Shown here: piece after piece, positions 25,214 through 34,723 of the stretch
Layout: every line of letters begins with the position of its first letter
Position numbering within the stretch: position 1 is the stretch's first letter
NCBI GenBank assembly: GCA_900468625.1
Contig: UBUL01000019.1
Coordinates: forward strand, 248,001-312,000
Source: Hyphomicrobiales bacterium
GTDB taxonomy: Bacteria; Pseudomonadota; Alphaproteobacteria; Rhizobiales; Rhizobiaceae
Direction of reading: 5' to 3'
Length of the DNA: 64,000 nt
Notes under the pieces: model-generated
The model's database searches: none
What the model was told of the DNA's origin: nothing
The model's input: only the letters and a program-made list of their open reading frames with translations
Program-made: the position numbers and the translations under genes

Positions 25214-27031
25214 TCATTCCGGCTGCCGTTTTGTCGTCATGGCAATGTAGTTGCGCCATCCACCATAATGCGTGATGTCCAGCGCTTCAAAGAGTGCTGC
25301 CGGTTCGACGAGAAATCCCTTGGCCGAGGTGCCGTCCGCCAGCACGACGGTGCCGATACCAAGCGGCGCTGGTATGGCCGCGACGAATTGACCGAAGGCG
25401 GACGGAGTTAATTGCCAGACTTCGACATCGATCGAGCTGCCGGAGCGAGCCGCAACGCGAATGAGGCCAGGCTTTGGCGGGATCTGATCCTTTAGCTCAT
25501 AGAGTCGATAGCAATCAGATGTTTGCGTTTCGCGCAGCAGCCGGCCGTTAAGGTCGAGCAATTGCCCGTTCAATGGCATGCCCGACAGATGCGCGCCGAC
25601 GACGACGATATTGATCATGCCGCTGACCTCCACCGTGGCGGGCGCGGTCGAGGCTGGCAGAGCGTGGCCTGTGGCGCCGAGCGTCAGGCCGCTTGCGCGG
25701 TGGATGTCGCGGGCAAGCGATGCGGTCAGTCCGTCGCGCGCGGCTGCCGCAAGCAAGGTGACACTGGCTGGCAATCCGTCGCTGCGGGCTCCCGTCGGCA
25801 CGGCAATGCCGCACATGTCGAGCAAGTTGACGAAATTCGTGTAGGTGCCAAGCCGTGAATTCTCGCGGATCGGTTCGGCCTCCAGCTCCACGCGGGTATA
25901 ATGGCGCGGCGCGGTGGGCACGCAGAAGAGATCGACGGAGGCGATGACAGGCGCAAGCTTCCGCTTCAGGGCCTGCAGGGCATAGAAGCCGTTGAAGGCA
26001 TCGGCCGCCGAAAGCGTCTTCGCAGCGCCATAGATCTTGCGTGTGACGGGATAAAAGCTGGCCTCCCTGTTGTCGAAAAACTCTTTCACGGCCGCATAGC
26101 GCTCCGCGACCCATGCGCCTTCATAGAGCAGATCCGCCGTCTTGTAGAAATCGCCGAAGGGTATTTCCACCAGGCGGTGGCCAAGGTCTAAAAGAATGGC
26201 AAGTGCGGCCTCGTAAGACGCCCGCATCGCGTCGTCGCCGAAGAAGCGCAGATCGCCCTTGGCGGGTACGCCGATCGTCAATATCGGTGTGGTCGCGCCG
26301 AAGCCAATAGCTGGGATCGTTCGTGAATAATCGTCGCTTGGGTCCGGCTGGGAGGCGATGGAAAAGACTTTCCAGGCATCATCAACCGTAAGCGCGAAGA
26401 TCGAGACGCAATCGAGCGTACGGCAAGCAGGTATGACACCCGTGGTCGAAATTGCGCCTACTGAAGGCTTCAGCCCAACGATATTGTTGAGCCCGGCCGG
26501 GATGCGCCCGGATCCAGCCGTATCCGTGCCAAGCGCGAAGCTGACGATGCCCTGCGCGGTCGCAACCGCCGAGCCGGAGGAGGAGCCGCCAGGCACCAGA
26601 TCCGGATCGATCGCATTGCGCGGGATCGGGTAGGGCGAGCGCACGCCGACAAGGCCGGTTGCGAACTGGTCGAGATTGGTCTTGCCGATGACGAGCGCAC
26701 CGGCCGCCTTCAACAACCGGACAACGGTCGCGTCGGCTTTTGGCACGTAGCTGTAGTCGGGGCAGGCGGCTGTGGTCGGCATGCCAGCGACGTCGATATT
26801 GTCCTTGACTGCAAAGGGAATGCCCCAAAGCGGTCTTGCCGCGGGGTCGAAGACGCCCAGTGCTTCAGCCTCAACCCGCAGATCGCTGATGTCGGCAAGA
26901 TGGATGAAGATGCCGGGATCGTTCACCTCGGCAATGCGCGCAAACACCGTGTCGATCATGTCGGCGGCCGTCAGACCGTTGCGGTAGGCTGCGTGCAGGG
27001 AGGCGATATCGAAAGCTGGTTCCGCTCTCAT
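25214..27031 (-). CDS. atzF: allophanate hydrolase
   Basis: A 605-residue amidase-signature enzyme, the same length as characterised AtzF. It hydrolyses allophanate to ammonia and CO2 in the cytoplasm. The Ser-cisSer-Lys triad is intact: Lys 76 (AVKDNID), Ser 150 (GGSSSGS) and Ser 174 (GTDTAGSGRIPA), with the 24-residue Ser-Ser and 74-residue Lys-Ser spacing of the family. A C-terminal domain (about 470-605) of the AtzF type follows. It is the last gene of the biuret operon; its ATG overlaps the stop of the cupin gene (ATGA). It takes the product of the biuret hydrolase. There is no urea carboxylase gene beside it. Confidence 0.93.
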   Translation of the reverse strand: MRAEPAFDIASLHAAYRNGLTAADMIDTVFARIAEVNDPGIFIHLADISDLRVEAEALGVFDPAARPLWGIPFAVKDNIDVAGMPTTAACPDYSYVPKADATVVRLLKAAGALVIGKTNLDQFATGLVGVRSPYPIPRNAIDPDLVPGGSSSGSAVATAQGIVSFALGTDTAGSGRIPAGLNNIVGLKPSVGAISTTGVIPACRTLDCVSIFALTVDDAWKVFSIASQPDPSDDYSRTIPAIGFGATTPILTIGVPAKGDLRFFGDDAMRASYEAALAILLDLGHRLVEIPFGDFYKTADLLYEGAWVAERYAAVKEFFDNREASFYPVTRKIYGAAKTLSAADAFNGFYALQALKRKLAPVIASVDLFCVPTAPRHYTRVELEAEPIRENSRLGTYTNFVNLLDMCGIAVPTGARSDGLPASVTLLAAAARDGLTASLARDIHRASGLTLGATGHALPASTAPATVEVSGMINIVVVGAHLSGMPLNGQLLDLNGRLLRETQTSDCYRLYELKDQIPPKPGLIRVAARSGSSIDVEVWQLTPSAFGQFVAAIPAPLGIGTVVLADGTSAKGFLVEPAALFEALDITHYGGWRNYIAMTTKRQPE

Positions 27032-27381
27032 GCTGTTTCCCCTTCAAGTATTTTGACGGGCCGGTCCCACTGGATGAGCACGACGCAGCCGGTGTCGCTC
27101 CACACCGAATGTTCGGTGCCGGCAGCATTCACCACATAGCTGCCCCTGCCGTAATCGCCAGCCTCGTCGGATTGGGTGCCTTCGAGCACCAGGATGGTTT
27201 CGAGCCCCTCGTGGCGATGGCGCGGCACCGAGGCTCCGGCCTCGTATTTCAGCAGCGCCACGCCCGGCTGGTCGCCTTCGAAGGGGCGTACCCAATGGAT
27301 CGTCACATCCGTTCGAAAGGGGCCGAATTCAAGGTCCTTCCAGCCGCCTGACGTCAAGAGTTCGCGGGTCGTTTCAGGCAT
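27028..27381 (-). CDS. ChrR-like cupin protein in the biuret operon
   Basis: A 117-residue single-domain cupin. Conserved metal-site residues are visible in [16 protein letters not shown] (about residues 53-68) and in GTEHSVW (about 88-94). The pattern is closest to ChrR-type anti-sigma cupins and stress-related cupins. It lies between the second isochorismatase-like hydrolase and allophanate hydrolase, overlapping both by a few bases, so it is made together with the pathway enzymes. Its role there is not known: an accessory sensor, a chaperone or a small enzyme acting on an intermediate are all possible. Confidence 0.75.
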   Translation of the reverse strand: MPETTRELLTSGGWKDLEFGPFRTDVTIHWVRPFEGDQPGVALLKYEAGASVPRHRHEGLETILVLEGTQSDEAGDYGRGSYVVNAAGTEHSVWSDTGCVVLIQWDRPVKILEGETA

Positions 27382-28039
27382 TTATCGCCTCCAATATGTC
27401 GTCCACATGCGCCGTCCAGCCGACGATCGCTCCCTGGGCGCGGATCATGGCGATGGCGGCTGCCTTGAATTCGGGGAAGTAGCTCTCGGTCGCCTCCTCG
27501 GCGAGCAGGCATTCGTAGCCGCGATCATTGGCCTCGCGCATGGTCGTCTGGACGCAGACTTCCGTCGTGAGGCCCGCGAAGACGAGTTGAGTTATACCGC
27601 GCTTTTGCAGTATCTCGCCAAGATCGGTGGCATAGAACGCTCCCTTGCCAGGCTTCTCGATCACCACCTCGTCGTTAATGGGCGCAAGCTCCGGCAGGAT
27701 CGCCGTTCCAGATTCGCCGGCTATCAAGATGCGGCCCATCGGGCCATCGTCGCCGATGCGCAGCGAAGGATTGCCGCGGTCCCGCTTGGCGGGTGGCAGA
27801 TCGGAAAGATCGGGCCTATGGCATTCCATCGTGTGGATGACCGGCAGGCCGGCCTTGCGGAAGCCTTCGATCAACCGCTTCACGTCGGGCACGATTTTCG
27901 TGATGCGGCTGACATCGTTGCCGAGGCTTTCGCCGAAGCCGCCAGGCTCGGCGAAGTCACGCTGCATGTCGATCACGATCAAGGCGATGTGATCGATCTT
28001 CGCGGTAAAGGCGAAGGGTTCTGCGTTGATATCGATCAT
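27374..28039 (-). CDS. isochorismatase-family amidohydrolase (triuret hydrolase candidate)
   Basis: A 221-residue cysteine hydrolase of the isochorismatase fold, clearly related to the BiuH encoded two genes away. The catalytic triad is present: Asp 24 (VIDMQ), Lys 129 (IEKPGKG) and Cys 162 ([15 protein letters not shown]). It differs from BiuH in the substrate loop ([15 protein letters not shown] rather than LPANKRWRS). Triuret hydrolase (TrtA) is a known close relative of BiuH and produces carboxybiuret, which decays to biuret; I infer this role from relatedness and the operon. Ureidoacrylate-type activity is an alternative. The ATG shares one base with the preceding stop (TGATG). Confidence 0.75.
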   Translation of the reverse strand: MIDINAEPFAFTAKIDHIALIVIDMQRDFAEPGGFGESLGNDVSRITKIVPDVKRLIEGFRKAGLPVIHTMECHRPDLSDLPPAKRDRGNPSLRIGDDGPMGRILIAGESGTAILPELAPINDEVVIEKPGKGAFYATDLGEILQKRGITQLVFAGLTTEVCVQTTMREANDRGYECLLAEEATESYFPEFKAAAIAMIRAQGAIVGWTAHVDDILEAINA

Positions 28040-29589
28040 CAATGATGCCCCGCCATGTGAGCGCCAATCACGCCGATATCGGCGGAAAGTGCCGGTGTTT
28101 CGTAGACGAGTTTGCCTTGCGAAATCACGATGATACGGTCGGACATCTCGAGCAGTTCGTCGAGATCCTCCGAGAGCAGCAGCACGGCAGCGCCGGCATT
28201 GCGGGCGCGCATGATACGGGCGCGGATCTCGGCGACGGCGGAGAAGTCGAGGCCGAAGCAGGGATTTGAGACGATCAGAAGATCGACTTTGCCTGTCAGC
28301 TCGCGTGCAAGCACGGCGCGCTGGACGTTTCCGCCTGAAAGCGCCGCGATCGGTGACGAAGAGGAGACGGTCTTCACCTTGAAATCGGCGATCAATTCGG
28401 CGGCGCGCCTCTTCATCTTCGTCGAGTTCAGCCAGATCGCATCCTTGCCGTCCGATTTGACATCGAAGGTGCGGAAGGCGAGGTTTTCGCTGACCGTCAT
28501 CTTCGGCGCGCAAGCATTCTGCAAAGGCTCCTCGGGAATGAAGCGGACATTGTTCCGGCGTGTCTGCGGCCTGGTCGCGCCGTAGACCTCGCCATTGACC
28601 ATGACCCTCCCGGTATCCGCCGGGCGCTGGCCGGCAAGGATTTCCGTCAGTTCCTTCTGGCCATTGCCGGAAATGCCGGCGATGCCGACAATCTCGCCGG
28701 AGCGCACGGTCAGCCTTTCGATCTCGATGGTCTTTAGCCCGGAACGATCCGGCGCCTTTACCTGCTCGACATGAAGGACCGCTTTTGTCGTATCCGCGAC
28801 GGGGACGCGCGTGTCGAGCTTAGCGAGCTTGACGTCGCCGATCATCATCGCCGCCATATCCGAGGTCGATAGCTCGCCGACCTTACCGCGGCCCACCAGC
28901 TTGCCACGTCGCAGGATCGAGACCGCGTCGGCGAATTTCGTCACCTCATGGAACTTGTGGCTGATCATAAGCACGGTGAGTTCGCCGCGCTTAGTCATTT
29001 CGCGCACGAGGCCGAGCATCTCATCGGCCTCGGCCGGCGTCAGCACCGATGTCGGCTCGTCGAGCACGAGAAAGGAGCGGCCGAGATAGAGCTGCTTGAC
29101 GATTTCCAGCTTCTGCTTTTCGCCGGCGGCAAGCTCGCTGACCGGACGGTCGAGCGGGATCTTGAAGGGCATGCGCTCCATGAAGGCGGTGAGATCTCGG
29201 TGCTCCCTAGCCCAGTTGATGACAGCGGGCACTTCAGCCCGGCTGATGACGAGGTTTTCGGCGCCCGTCAGTGACGGTACCAGCGTGAAATGCTGATAGA
29301 CCATGCCAAGGCCGTAGGTCGCGGCGTCCTTTGGCGAGGCGATCGTCACTTCCCGGCCATCGACGGAAAGCGAACCGGAGGTCGCGTGATAGAAGCCCAT
29401 GATGCATTTGACGAGAGTCGATTTGCCGGCGCCGTTTTCGCCGAGCAGCGCATGGAAGCTGCCCGCCGGAATGCTAACGGAAACATTGTCGAGGGCGGTA
29501 AAGCTGCCGAAGCGCATCGTCATGGCGAGCGTGTCGATGCCGACGGCCCTGCCCGTTTGCGGAAGGGGTGTGTCACGGATGGTATTCAT
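28039..29589 (-). CDS. nucleoside-type ABC transporter ATPase (two ATPase domains)
   Basis: A 516-residue protein with two fused ATPase domains, as in sugar/nucleoside CUT2-like importers that work with BMP binding proteins. Domain 1 has Walker [12 protein letters not shown] (about residues 47-57), LAAGEKQK and [14 protein letters not shown]. Domain 2 has a degenerate P-loop, GISGNGQKE, and [16 protein letters not shown]. The second ATPase site is therefore probably weak, as is common in this family. The start at 29589 overlaps the biuH stop (ATGA); the 38-codon upstream extension lies inside biuH. It energises import by the two permeases upstream. Confidence 0.88.
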   Translation of the reverse strand: MNTIRDTPLPQTGRAVGIDTLAMTMRFGSFTALDNVSVSIPAGSFHALLGENGAGKSTLVKCIMGFYHATSGSLSVDGREVTIASPKDAATYGLGMVYQHFTLVPSLTGAENLVISRAEVPAVINWAREHRDLTAFMERMPFKIPLDRPVSELAAGEKQKLEIVKQLYLGRSFLVLDEPTSVLTPAEADEMLGLVREMTKRGELTVLMISHKFHEVTKFADAVSILRRGKLVGRGKVGELSTSDMAAMMIGDVKLAKLDTRVPVADTTKAVLHVEQVKAPDRSGLKTIEIERLTVRSGEIVGIAGISGNGQKELTEILAGQRPADTGRVMVNGEVYGATRPQTRRNNVRFIPEEPLQNACAPKMTVSENLAFRTFDVKSDGKDAIWLNSTKMKRRAAELIADFKVKTVSSSSPIAALSGGNVQRAVLARELTGKVDLLIVSNPCFGLDFSAVAEIRARIMRARNAGAAVLLLSEDLDELLEMSDRIIVISQGKLVYETPALSADIGVIGAHMAGHH

Positions 29590-30302
29590 GGCAGCGCCTC
29601 GATCAGCGCCTTGGAATTGGAGACTGAGCCGAAGACGCCGCCCTGCATTTTCACCATCTTGATGGCGGCGAGATGATTGCCGTAATCGGTCGCGCCGCAG
29701 CAATCCTCAAGCAGCAGACATTCGAAGCCGCGGTCGTTCGCCTCGCGCATGGTGGTCGAGACGCAGACGTCGGTCGTGATCCCGGTCAGGATAATGTTTT
29801 CGATGCGCTTTTGGTTGAGGATCAGTTCGAGATCGGTCGCGCAGAAGGAACCTTTGCCCGGTTTGTCGATGATTGCCTCGCCTTCGATCGGATAGAGTTC
29901 GGGAATGATATCCCAGCCGGGCTCTCCACGCACGAGGATACGGCCGCATGGTCCGCTGTCGCCAATGCCGGCGCCGATGCGCTGCGAGCGCCAACGCTTG
30001 TTGGCCGGCAGGTCGGCGAGGTCAGGCCGATGGCCCTCCCGCGTGTGAATGATGTGATAGCCCTTGGCTCGCATGGCAGACAGGACGGCCTTGATCGGCT
30101 CGATCGGCGCCTGGACCAGCGACAGGTCGTAGCCCATGTGATCGACATAGCCGTCCTTGCCGCAGAAATCCGTCTGCATGTCGATGATGATGAGCGCCGT
30201 ATTGTCTGGCCGCAGATCGCCGTTATAGGGCCAGGGATAGGGATCGGCATCGATGTGGCTCAGCGTCTGGCCGGCCAGTTCCGCTTTCGGAAGGCTGTTC
30301 AT
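29586..30302 (-). CDS. biuH: biuret amidohydrolase
   Basis: A 238-residue isochorismatase-fold cysteine hydrolase that converts biuret to allophanate and ammonia in the cytoplasm. The triad is Asp 41 (IIIDMQTDF), Lys 147 ([10 protein letters not shown]) and Cys 180 ([15 protein letters not shown]). The positions are each exactly 5 higher than the Asp36-Lys142-Cys175 triad of the characterised Rhizobium leguminosarum BiuH, and motifs such as [11 protein letters not shown] and [13 protein letters not shown] match what I recall of that enzyme. The gene sits between the permease and ATPase genes of the importer, with ATGA overlap to the latter, so transport and catabolism are physically interleaved. 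Confidence 0.92.
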   Translation of the reverse strand: MNSLPKAELAGQTLSHIDADPYPWPYNGDLRPDNTALIIIDMQTDFCGKDGYVDHMGYDLSLVQAPIEPIKAVLSAMRAKGYHIIHTREGHRPDLADLPANKRWRSQRIGAGIGDSGPCGRILVRGEPGWDIIPELYPIEGEAIIDKPGKGSFCATDLELILNQKRIENIILTGITTDVCVSTTMREANDRGFECLLLEDCCGATDYGNHLAAIKMVKMQGGVFGSVSNSKALIEALP

Positions 30303-30312
30303 GGCAGATCTC

Positions 30313-31242
30313 CTATTTGGTCAAAGACAATGCCCCGGGAGCACCCGCGAGCGAGCGGGTTGGCGAGGATGTGGCAATCAGGATGACGAGCGTCAGCACG
30401 TAGGGTGCGGCGTAGAAGAGATAATAACCTTCGGTCACGCCGACCGATTGGAGAGCGGGACCAAGCGCGCCAGCGCCGCCGAAGAGCAGGGCAGCGAGGA
30501 AGCAGCCGATCGGGTTCCAGCGCGCGAAGATGACGAGGGCAACCGCCATGAGGCCCTGGCCGGACGAGATACGTTCGTTCCACGAGCCGGGATAATAGAG
30601 GGACAGGTAGGCGCCGCCGACGGCTGCCAGTGATCCACCGGCAGTCGTGGCGATCAGGCGTATGCGATCGGGATGAATGCCCATGGCACGCGCCGCATCG
30701 GTGCTGTCGCCGACGACGCGCAGGATGAGGCCGATCCTGGTATTGCGCAACGCCCACCATAGTAGGATCGCAAGCGCAATACCGATCAGGAAGAGCGAGT
30801 TGATATCGAGCGCCGCGCGCACCGGCGCTGATGTGGACCAGAAGCCGAAGGGGATGGAGGGCAGGTGCGGTGCGGCCGGCTGGATGAAGGGCTTGCCGAG
30901 GAAGAAGGCAAGACCGAGCCCGAATTGCATCATGGCGATGCCGATTGCGATATCGTTGACCTTCGGCCATTTGCAGATCCAGCCGTGCACGGCGCCGAAA
31001 ATGGCACCCGTTGCCATGGCGGCGAGAACACCAAGCCACGGCGAACCGGTCATGACATCGATGGCGTAGGCGGTCATGGCGGCGAACACCAGCGTGCCTT
31101 CGAGGCCGAGGTTGATGCGACCAGAGCGCTCGGTGATGGTCTCGCCGAGGCTGACGAAAATGAAGGGCGTCGAAACTCTAATCGCGCCGGCGAGGATAGC
31201 AAGGGGCACGCCCCAGATGCCGATGGCTGCGTCGCCCATCAT
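30313..31242 (-). CDS. nucleoside-type ABC transporter permease 2
   Basis: A 309-residue inner-membrane permease of the BPD_transp_2 type, with eight or more hydrophobic segments and family motifs [14 protein letters not shown] (about residues 38-51) and [11 protein letters not shown] (cytoplasmic loop, about 195-205). It pairs with the longer permease upstream. The ATG at 31242 overlaps that gene's stop (ATGA); a second ATG follows immediately. The frame is open far upstream, but that part is the out-of-frame shadow of permease 1. Confidence 0.87.
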   Translation of the reverse strand: MMGDAAIGIWGVPLAILAGAIRVSTPFIFVSLGETITERSGRINLGLEGTLVFAAMTAYAIDVMTGSPWLGVLAAMATGAIFGAVHGWICKWPKVNDIAIGIAMMQFGLGLAFFLGKPFIQPAAPHLPSIPFGFWSTSAPVRAALDINSLFLIGIALAILLWWALRNTRIGLILRVVGDSTDAARAMGIHPDRIRLIATTAGGSLAAVGGAYLSLYYPGSWNERISSGQGLMAVALVIFARWNPIGCFLAALLFGGAGALGPALQSVGVTEGYYLFYAAPYVLTLVILIATSSPTRSLAGAPGALSLTK

Positions 31243-32390
31243 GCTTCTCCCATTTTGAAGTCCCCAGTGTCCCAGAGGTCGGGATTGAAAATCCTGAACC
31301 GGCCGTAGAAGGTCTCGCAAAACAGGATGACGATGAAGAGGGTGCCCTGCAGAACGAGGACGGTCGCATCGGGCAGGCCCATCCGCCGCTGGATCAGGCC
31401 GCCAGCGGCGGCGATGCCGCCGAGAAAGAAGGCGACCGGAATGATTGCCAGCGGATTGTGGCGCGCCAAGAAGGCGACGAGGATGCCGGTATAGCCGTAA
31501 CCGGCGGCGAGCGAAGCGTTGGCACTGCCCTGGACGGCGGCGACCTCTACCATGCCTGCAAGACCCGCGAAACCGCCGGCGATTGCGGTCAGCCCGCCGA
31601 TCAGCTTGCCGACCGGCAGGCCCTGGATCTGGGCGGCGCGTACATTGCCGCCGGCGATGCGCGCTGCAAAGCCGAAGCTTGTCATCTCGATCAGTACCCA
31701 TGAGAGGATGCAAGCAACAATTCCGATCACCAATCCCCAATGCACCTCCATGCCGGGAATGTTGCCGAGCATGTAGCCCGCGGGAAGCGGCTTGGTCGAA
31801 GGCTTGTTCAGGCTGGCAGGATCGCGCAGCGGCCCTTCGACGAACTGGTTCATCAAGGCGATGGCGATATAGGCGAGCAAAAGCGAGGAAATGGTCTCGT
31901 TGACGCCGCGATAATGGCGCAGCAGACCCGCAAGACTGATCCAGATACCGCCGACGACAAAGCCGGCAACGGCCATGAGGACCAAAACGATGAGAACCGG
32001 CGCCGTGCCGACGAGCGGCAGCGCGATCGCAGCCGCTGCCACGCCACCGAGAACGACCGCGCCTTCGCCGCCGATGATGACCAGCCCGAGGCGGGCCGGC
32101 AACGCGACGCAAAGCGCGGTCAGAAGCAGCGGCGCGGCGCGGCTCAGGCTGTTCTGGATGGAAAACCAGCTGCCGAAGCCGCCAGTATACATCAGCTGGT
32201 AGAGCACGAGCGGCGACTTGCCGAGCGCGAGGAGGAAGAGGGAGAAAAGCGCCAGGCCGGCGAAAATTCCGCCAAGCGTGATGACGACAGGTTCGGCCCG
32301 CCGCGCCAGCCATCCCAGGAGAGGGCGCAGCGACGTCCGCCTCCTGGTGGCGGAAAGAGAGATTGCCGGATCATCGACCTTGACCGTCAT
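31239..32390 (-). CDS. nucleoside-type ABC transporter permease 1
   Basis: A 383-residue inner-membrane permease of the same family. It has a cytoplasmic N-terminal tail of about 30 residues, then about nine hydrophobic segments; LVIIGGEGAVVLG (about residues 103-115) and VNETISSLLLAYIAI are typical of permeases working with BMP-type binding proteins. It lies 21 bases after the binding-protein gene and forms the membrane channel together with permease 2. Confidence 0.87.
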   Translation of the reverse strand: MTVKVDDPAISLSATRRRTSLRPLLGWLARRAEPVVITLGGIFAGLALFSLFLLALGKSPLVLYQLMYTGGFGSWFSIQNSLSRAAPLLLTALCVALPARLGLVIIGGEGAVVLGGVAAAAIALPLVGTAPVLIVLVLMAVAGFVVGGIWISLAGLLRHYRGVNETISSLLLAYIAIALMNQFVEGPLRDPASLNKPSTKPLPAGYMLGNIPGMEVHWGLVIGIVACILSWVLIEMTSFGFAARIAGGNVRAAQIQGLPVGKLIGGLTAIAGGFAGLAGMVEVAAVQGSANASLAAGYGYTGILVAFLARHNPLAIIPVAFFLGGIAAAGGLIQRRMGLPDATVLVLQGTLFIVILFCETFYGRFRIFNPDLWDTGDFKMGEA

Positions 32391-32411
32391 GACGCTTCCC
32401 TCCCTTTGGGA

Positions 32412-33539
32412 TCAGGCCGTGGACCCGACCACGCCTTCGACCAGATAATCCATGCTTTCCAGCTCGATCGCGTCTTCGGCATAGGCCTTGCCACCATCGA
32501 TGACCTGCTTGCCCTTGTTGTCCTTTAGCGGACCCTTGAAGACGGAGAAGCCGCCGGCCATCATCTGTGCTTTCGTCGCCTCGAACGCCTTGCGGGCCGT
32601 GTCGGAAACACCCGGACCAAGCGCGCTCATCTTGACGAAGCCATCCTTCAGGCCGCCGCGAACGAAATTCGGCAGGGCCTGGCCGGCTTGCGCCTCCTTG
32701 ATGAAGGTGCTGTAGACATTCCCCCACGCCCATTCGGCTCCGGTCAGGTATTTTTCGGCTGCAAGTGGGCTCTGGTTGGCGTGGTAGCCGCAGACGAAGG
32801 CACCGCGGCCCGCCGCCGTTTGCACGACCACCTTGGGGCTGTCGACATGGCAGGTGATGACGTCGGCGCCCTGGTCGACGAGCGCATTGGTTGCCTCCGC
32901 CTCCTTGACCGCAAGCGACCACTCGCCGGTGAAGATCACTTGACAGGTGATGGCCGGATCCACCGAGCGGGCGCCGAGCAGGAAAGCATTGATGTTCTGA
33001 AGAACTTGCGGGATCGGCTTTGCCGCGACGAACCCGATCTTCTTGCTTTTCGTCGCGCAGGCCGCCGTGATGCCATTCAGATACTGGCCTTGAAAGATGT
33101 AGCCGAAGTAGGAACCCGTGTTCGTCGGGTGCTTGTCCTTCTGCCAGAGCCCGCCGCAATGGCGAAATTGAATGTCGGGATATTTCGCGGCCATGGCCAG
33201 CATATGGGGATCGAAATAGCCAAAGGAGGTCGGGAAAATGAGCTTGGCGCCGTCGAGATTGATCATCGATTCCATGGTCTTTTGCACGTCGACTGTCTCT
33301 GGAACGTTTTCTTCCTCGACAACGGTGACGCCCGCCATCGCCTTGAGGGCGGCAGCGCCTTCCGCATGCGCCTGGTTATAGCCGTAATCATCCTTGGGGC
33401 CGACATAGATGAAGCCGACGGTCAATGCCGCCTGCGCGAAGGCGCGATTTGCCACAAGCCCGGGCGCAAGGCCGGCAAGCGCGCCGGCGGCGGATGTCTG
33501 AAGGAAATTTCGACGGTTCATGGAAAGGAGTTTGGTCAT
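32412..33539 (-). CDS. BMP-family periplasmic binding protein
   Basis: A 375-residue binding protein of the BMP (basic membrane protein, PnrA-like) family. The twin-arginine type signal (MNRRNFLQT within the first 20 residues, cleavage near AFAQA) is followed by VGFIYVGPKDDYGYNQAHAEG, the family's N-terminal lobe. BMP proteins normally bind purine nucleosides; here the operon encodes biuret and allophanate hydrolases, so the ligand is more likely a nitrogen-rich small molecule such as biuret, triuret or a related ureide. I place the start at 33539, 7-8 bases after AAGGAG. It is the first gene of the operon. Confidence 0.88.
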   Translation of the reverse strand: MTKLLSMNRRNFLQTSAAGALAGLAPGLVANRAFAQAALTVGFIYVGPKDDYGYNQAHAEGAAALKAMAGVTVVEEENVPETVDVQKTMESMINLDGAKLIFPTSFGYFDPHMLAMAAKYPDIQFRHCGGLWQKDKHPTNTGSYFGYIFQGQYLNGITAACATKSKKIGFVAAKPIPQVLQNINAFLLGARSVDPAITCQVIFTGEWSLAVKEAEATNALVDQGADVITCHVDSPKVVVQTAAGRGAFVCGYHANQSPLAAEKYLTGAEWAWGNVYSTFIKEAQAGQALPNFVRGGLKDGFVKMSALGPGVSDTARKAFEATKAQMMAGGFSVFKGPLKDNKGKQVIDGGKAYAEDAIELESMDYLVEGVVGSTA

Positions 33540-33664
33540 CACGATGCTCCTTGCGGCGAGGGGCCGGTTAGTGTGGGTGCATCAAACTGCATGCAATGCG
33601 CATGCCAGACGGTAAGCTATGGATTTTGCTTAATTATATTCAATTCAGGCCAAAGCTCTTTTGA

Positions 33665-33680
33665 AAAGTGCATACACTTT
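33665..33680. promoter_or_regulatory. inverted repeat between the BMP operon and the GntR gene
   Basis: AAAGTG and CACTTT form perfect 6-base arms around CATA, in the 271-bp divergent region between the binding-protein gene and the GntR regulator. Its place and size fit an operator of an FCD-type GntR protein controlling both directions. A second palindromic patch with GCATGC repeats lies at about 33588-33604. Confidence 0.45.
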
Positions 33681-33810
33681 AAGTCCAAAAGTGATTAAAA
33701 TATATGCGAAGACTACTAATTGATCATCCCATGCAGTCTGATATGCGAACCTCAGCAACAGTCCCTCCGTGGGGAAGAGATTTACTTAAGAAAAGCAATG
33801 ATTTGACTGA

Positions 33811-34551
33811 ATGTTTGACTTTCATCCGCAGCAAATGCATGTGTATGCAGAACGTGAAAAGGCAGAATCAGTGTTGGGACAAGTCAGGCGCAAAGGGGTC
33901 ATTCGGGAAGGAAAGACCGTCGAACAGATGGTCCGGGCGATTGCCGACATGATCGTCACAGGGCAAATGCTGCCGGGTGAGAAGCTTGACGAAATCTCGC
34001 TTGCGACGCGCTTCGAAGTATCACGTACACCCGTACGCGAGGCGCTGCGCGAACTTGGAGCGATGGGTCTTGTCGGTCGCGAGCCGAACCGCAGCGCGGT
34101 GGTGACCAACGTCACCGAAAACTATCTCCATTCGATGTTCGAGGCGATGGCGGAGCTTGAGGCGATGTGCGCGCGGCTTTCGGCGGAGCGCATGACCGTG
34201 GACGAGCGGCGTCTGCTGGAAATCGAGCATCGGGCTTCGGCCCGGCTTGTTCACCAGGGGGCCGAAGAGGATTATGCCGCCTATAATGTCGAATTTCATA
34301 CAAGGCTTTATCGAGGTGCGCACAATGAGCATATTTTTGAGCTGGTGACTCAGAGCCGCGCTAGGCTTGCGCCGTTCCGTCGAGCGCAGTTTCGGCTACC
34401 TGGCCGGTTGACGAAATCATATGCCGAGCATGAAGAGATTGTGACGGCCATCATGCGGGCCGACGCGACGGCTGCTGCGCAGGCCGCCTATTTGCATGTT
34501 GAAATTGTGAGCGGCGTCAGCGCCATCTTTGCCAGCGCTGGTGGCCAATAA
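33811..34551 (+). CDS. GntR-family regulator (FCD domain)
   Basis: A 246-residue FadR-type regulator. The winged HTH (about residues 38-100; GEKLDEISLATRFEVSRTPVREALRELGAMGLV) is followed by a helical FCD domain (about 110-240), with DYAAYNVEFHTRLYRGAHNEHI supplying the typical acid and His metal ligands. It is divergent from the BMP/biuret operon and most likely controls it in response to the ureide substrate or a product. The ATG at 33811 is the first possible start; another ATG at 33835 is also plausible. Confidence 0.87.
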   Translation: MFDFHPQQMHVYAEREKAESVLGQVRRKGVIREGKTVEQMVRAIADMIVTGQMLPGEKLDEISLATRFEVSRTPVREALRELGAMGLVGREPNRSAVVTNVTENYLHSMFEAMAELEAMCARLSAERMTVDERRLLEIEHRASARLVHQGAEEDYAAYNVEFHTRLYRGAHNEHIFELVTQSRARLAPFRRAQFRLPGRLTKSYAEHEEIVTAIMRADATAAAQAAYLHVEIVSGVSAIFASAGGQ

Positions 34552-34723
34552 CGCTTGCTCGAGCCTCGCGTCGGATCGCCGAACCCCTGCTTTGAATTCA
34601 GCAGCGAGAACTGGTCGGGAAAGGTCAGCGGCCCGGAACTCGTCACAACCAATTGGCCACTGAAATAGCCTGCTCGAACGAAGGCAACTTTAGAAAGTCA
34701 CTAGTCTTTGGTGTTCGAACCCG

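Noticed and set aside
28040..28513. Upstream extension of the second isochorismatase-like gene (379-codon frame)
   Set aside because: The extension is an out-of-frame reading of the ABC ATPase gene; the family N-terminus begins at 28039.
31243..32313. Apparent 666-codon permease running from 32313 to 30313
   Set aside because: Only the part from 31242 onwards is permease-like; the upstream part is permease 1 read in the wrong frame. The real start overlaps the stop of permease 1.
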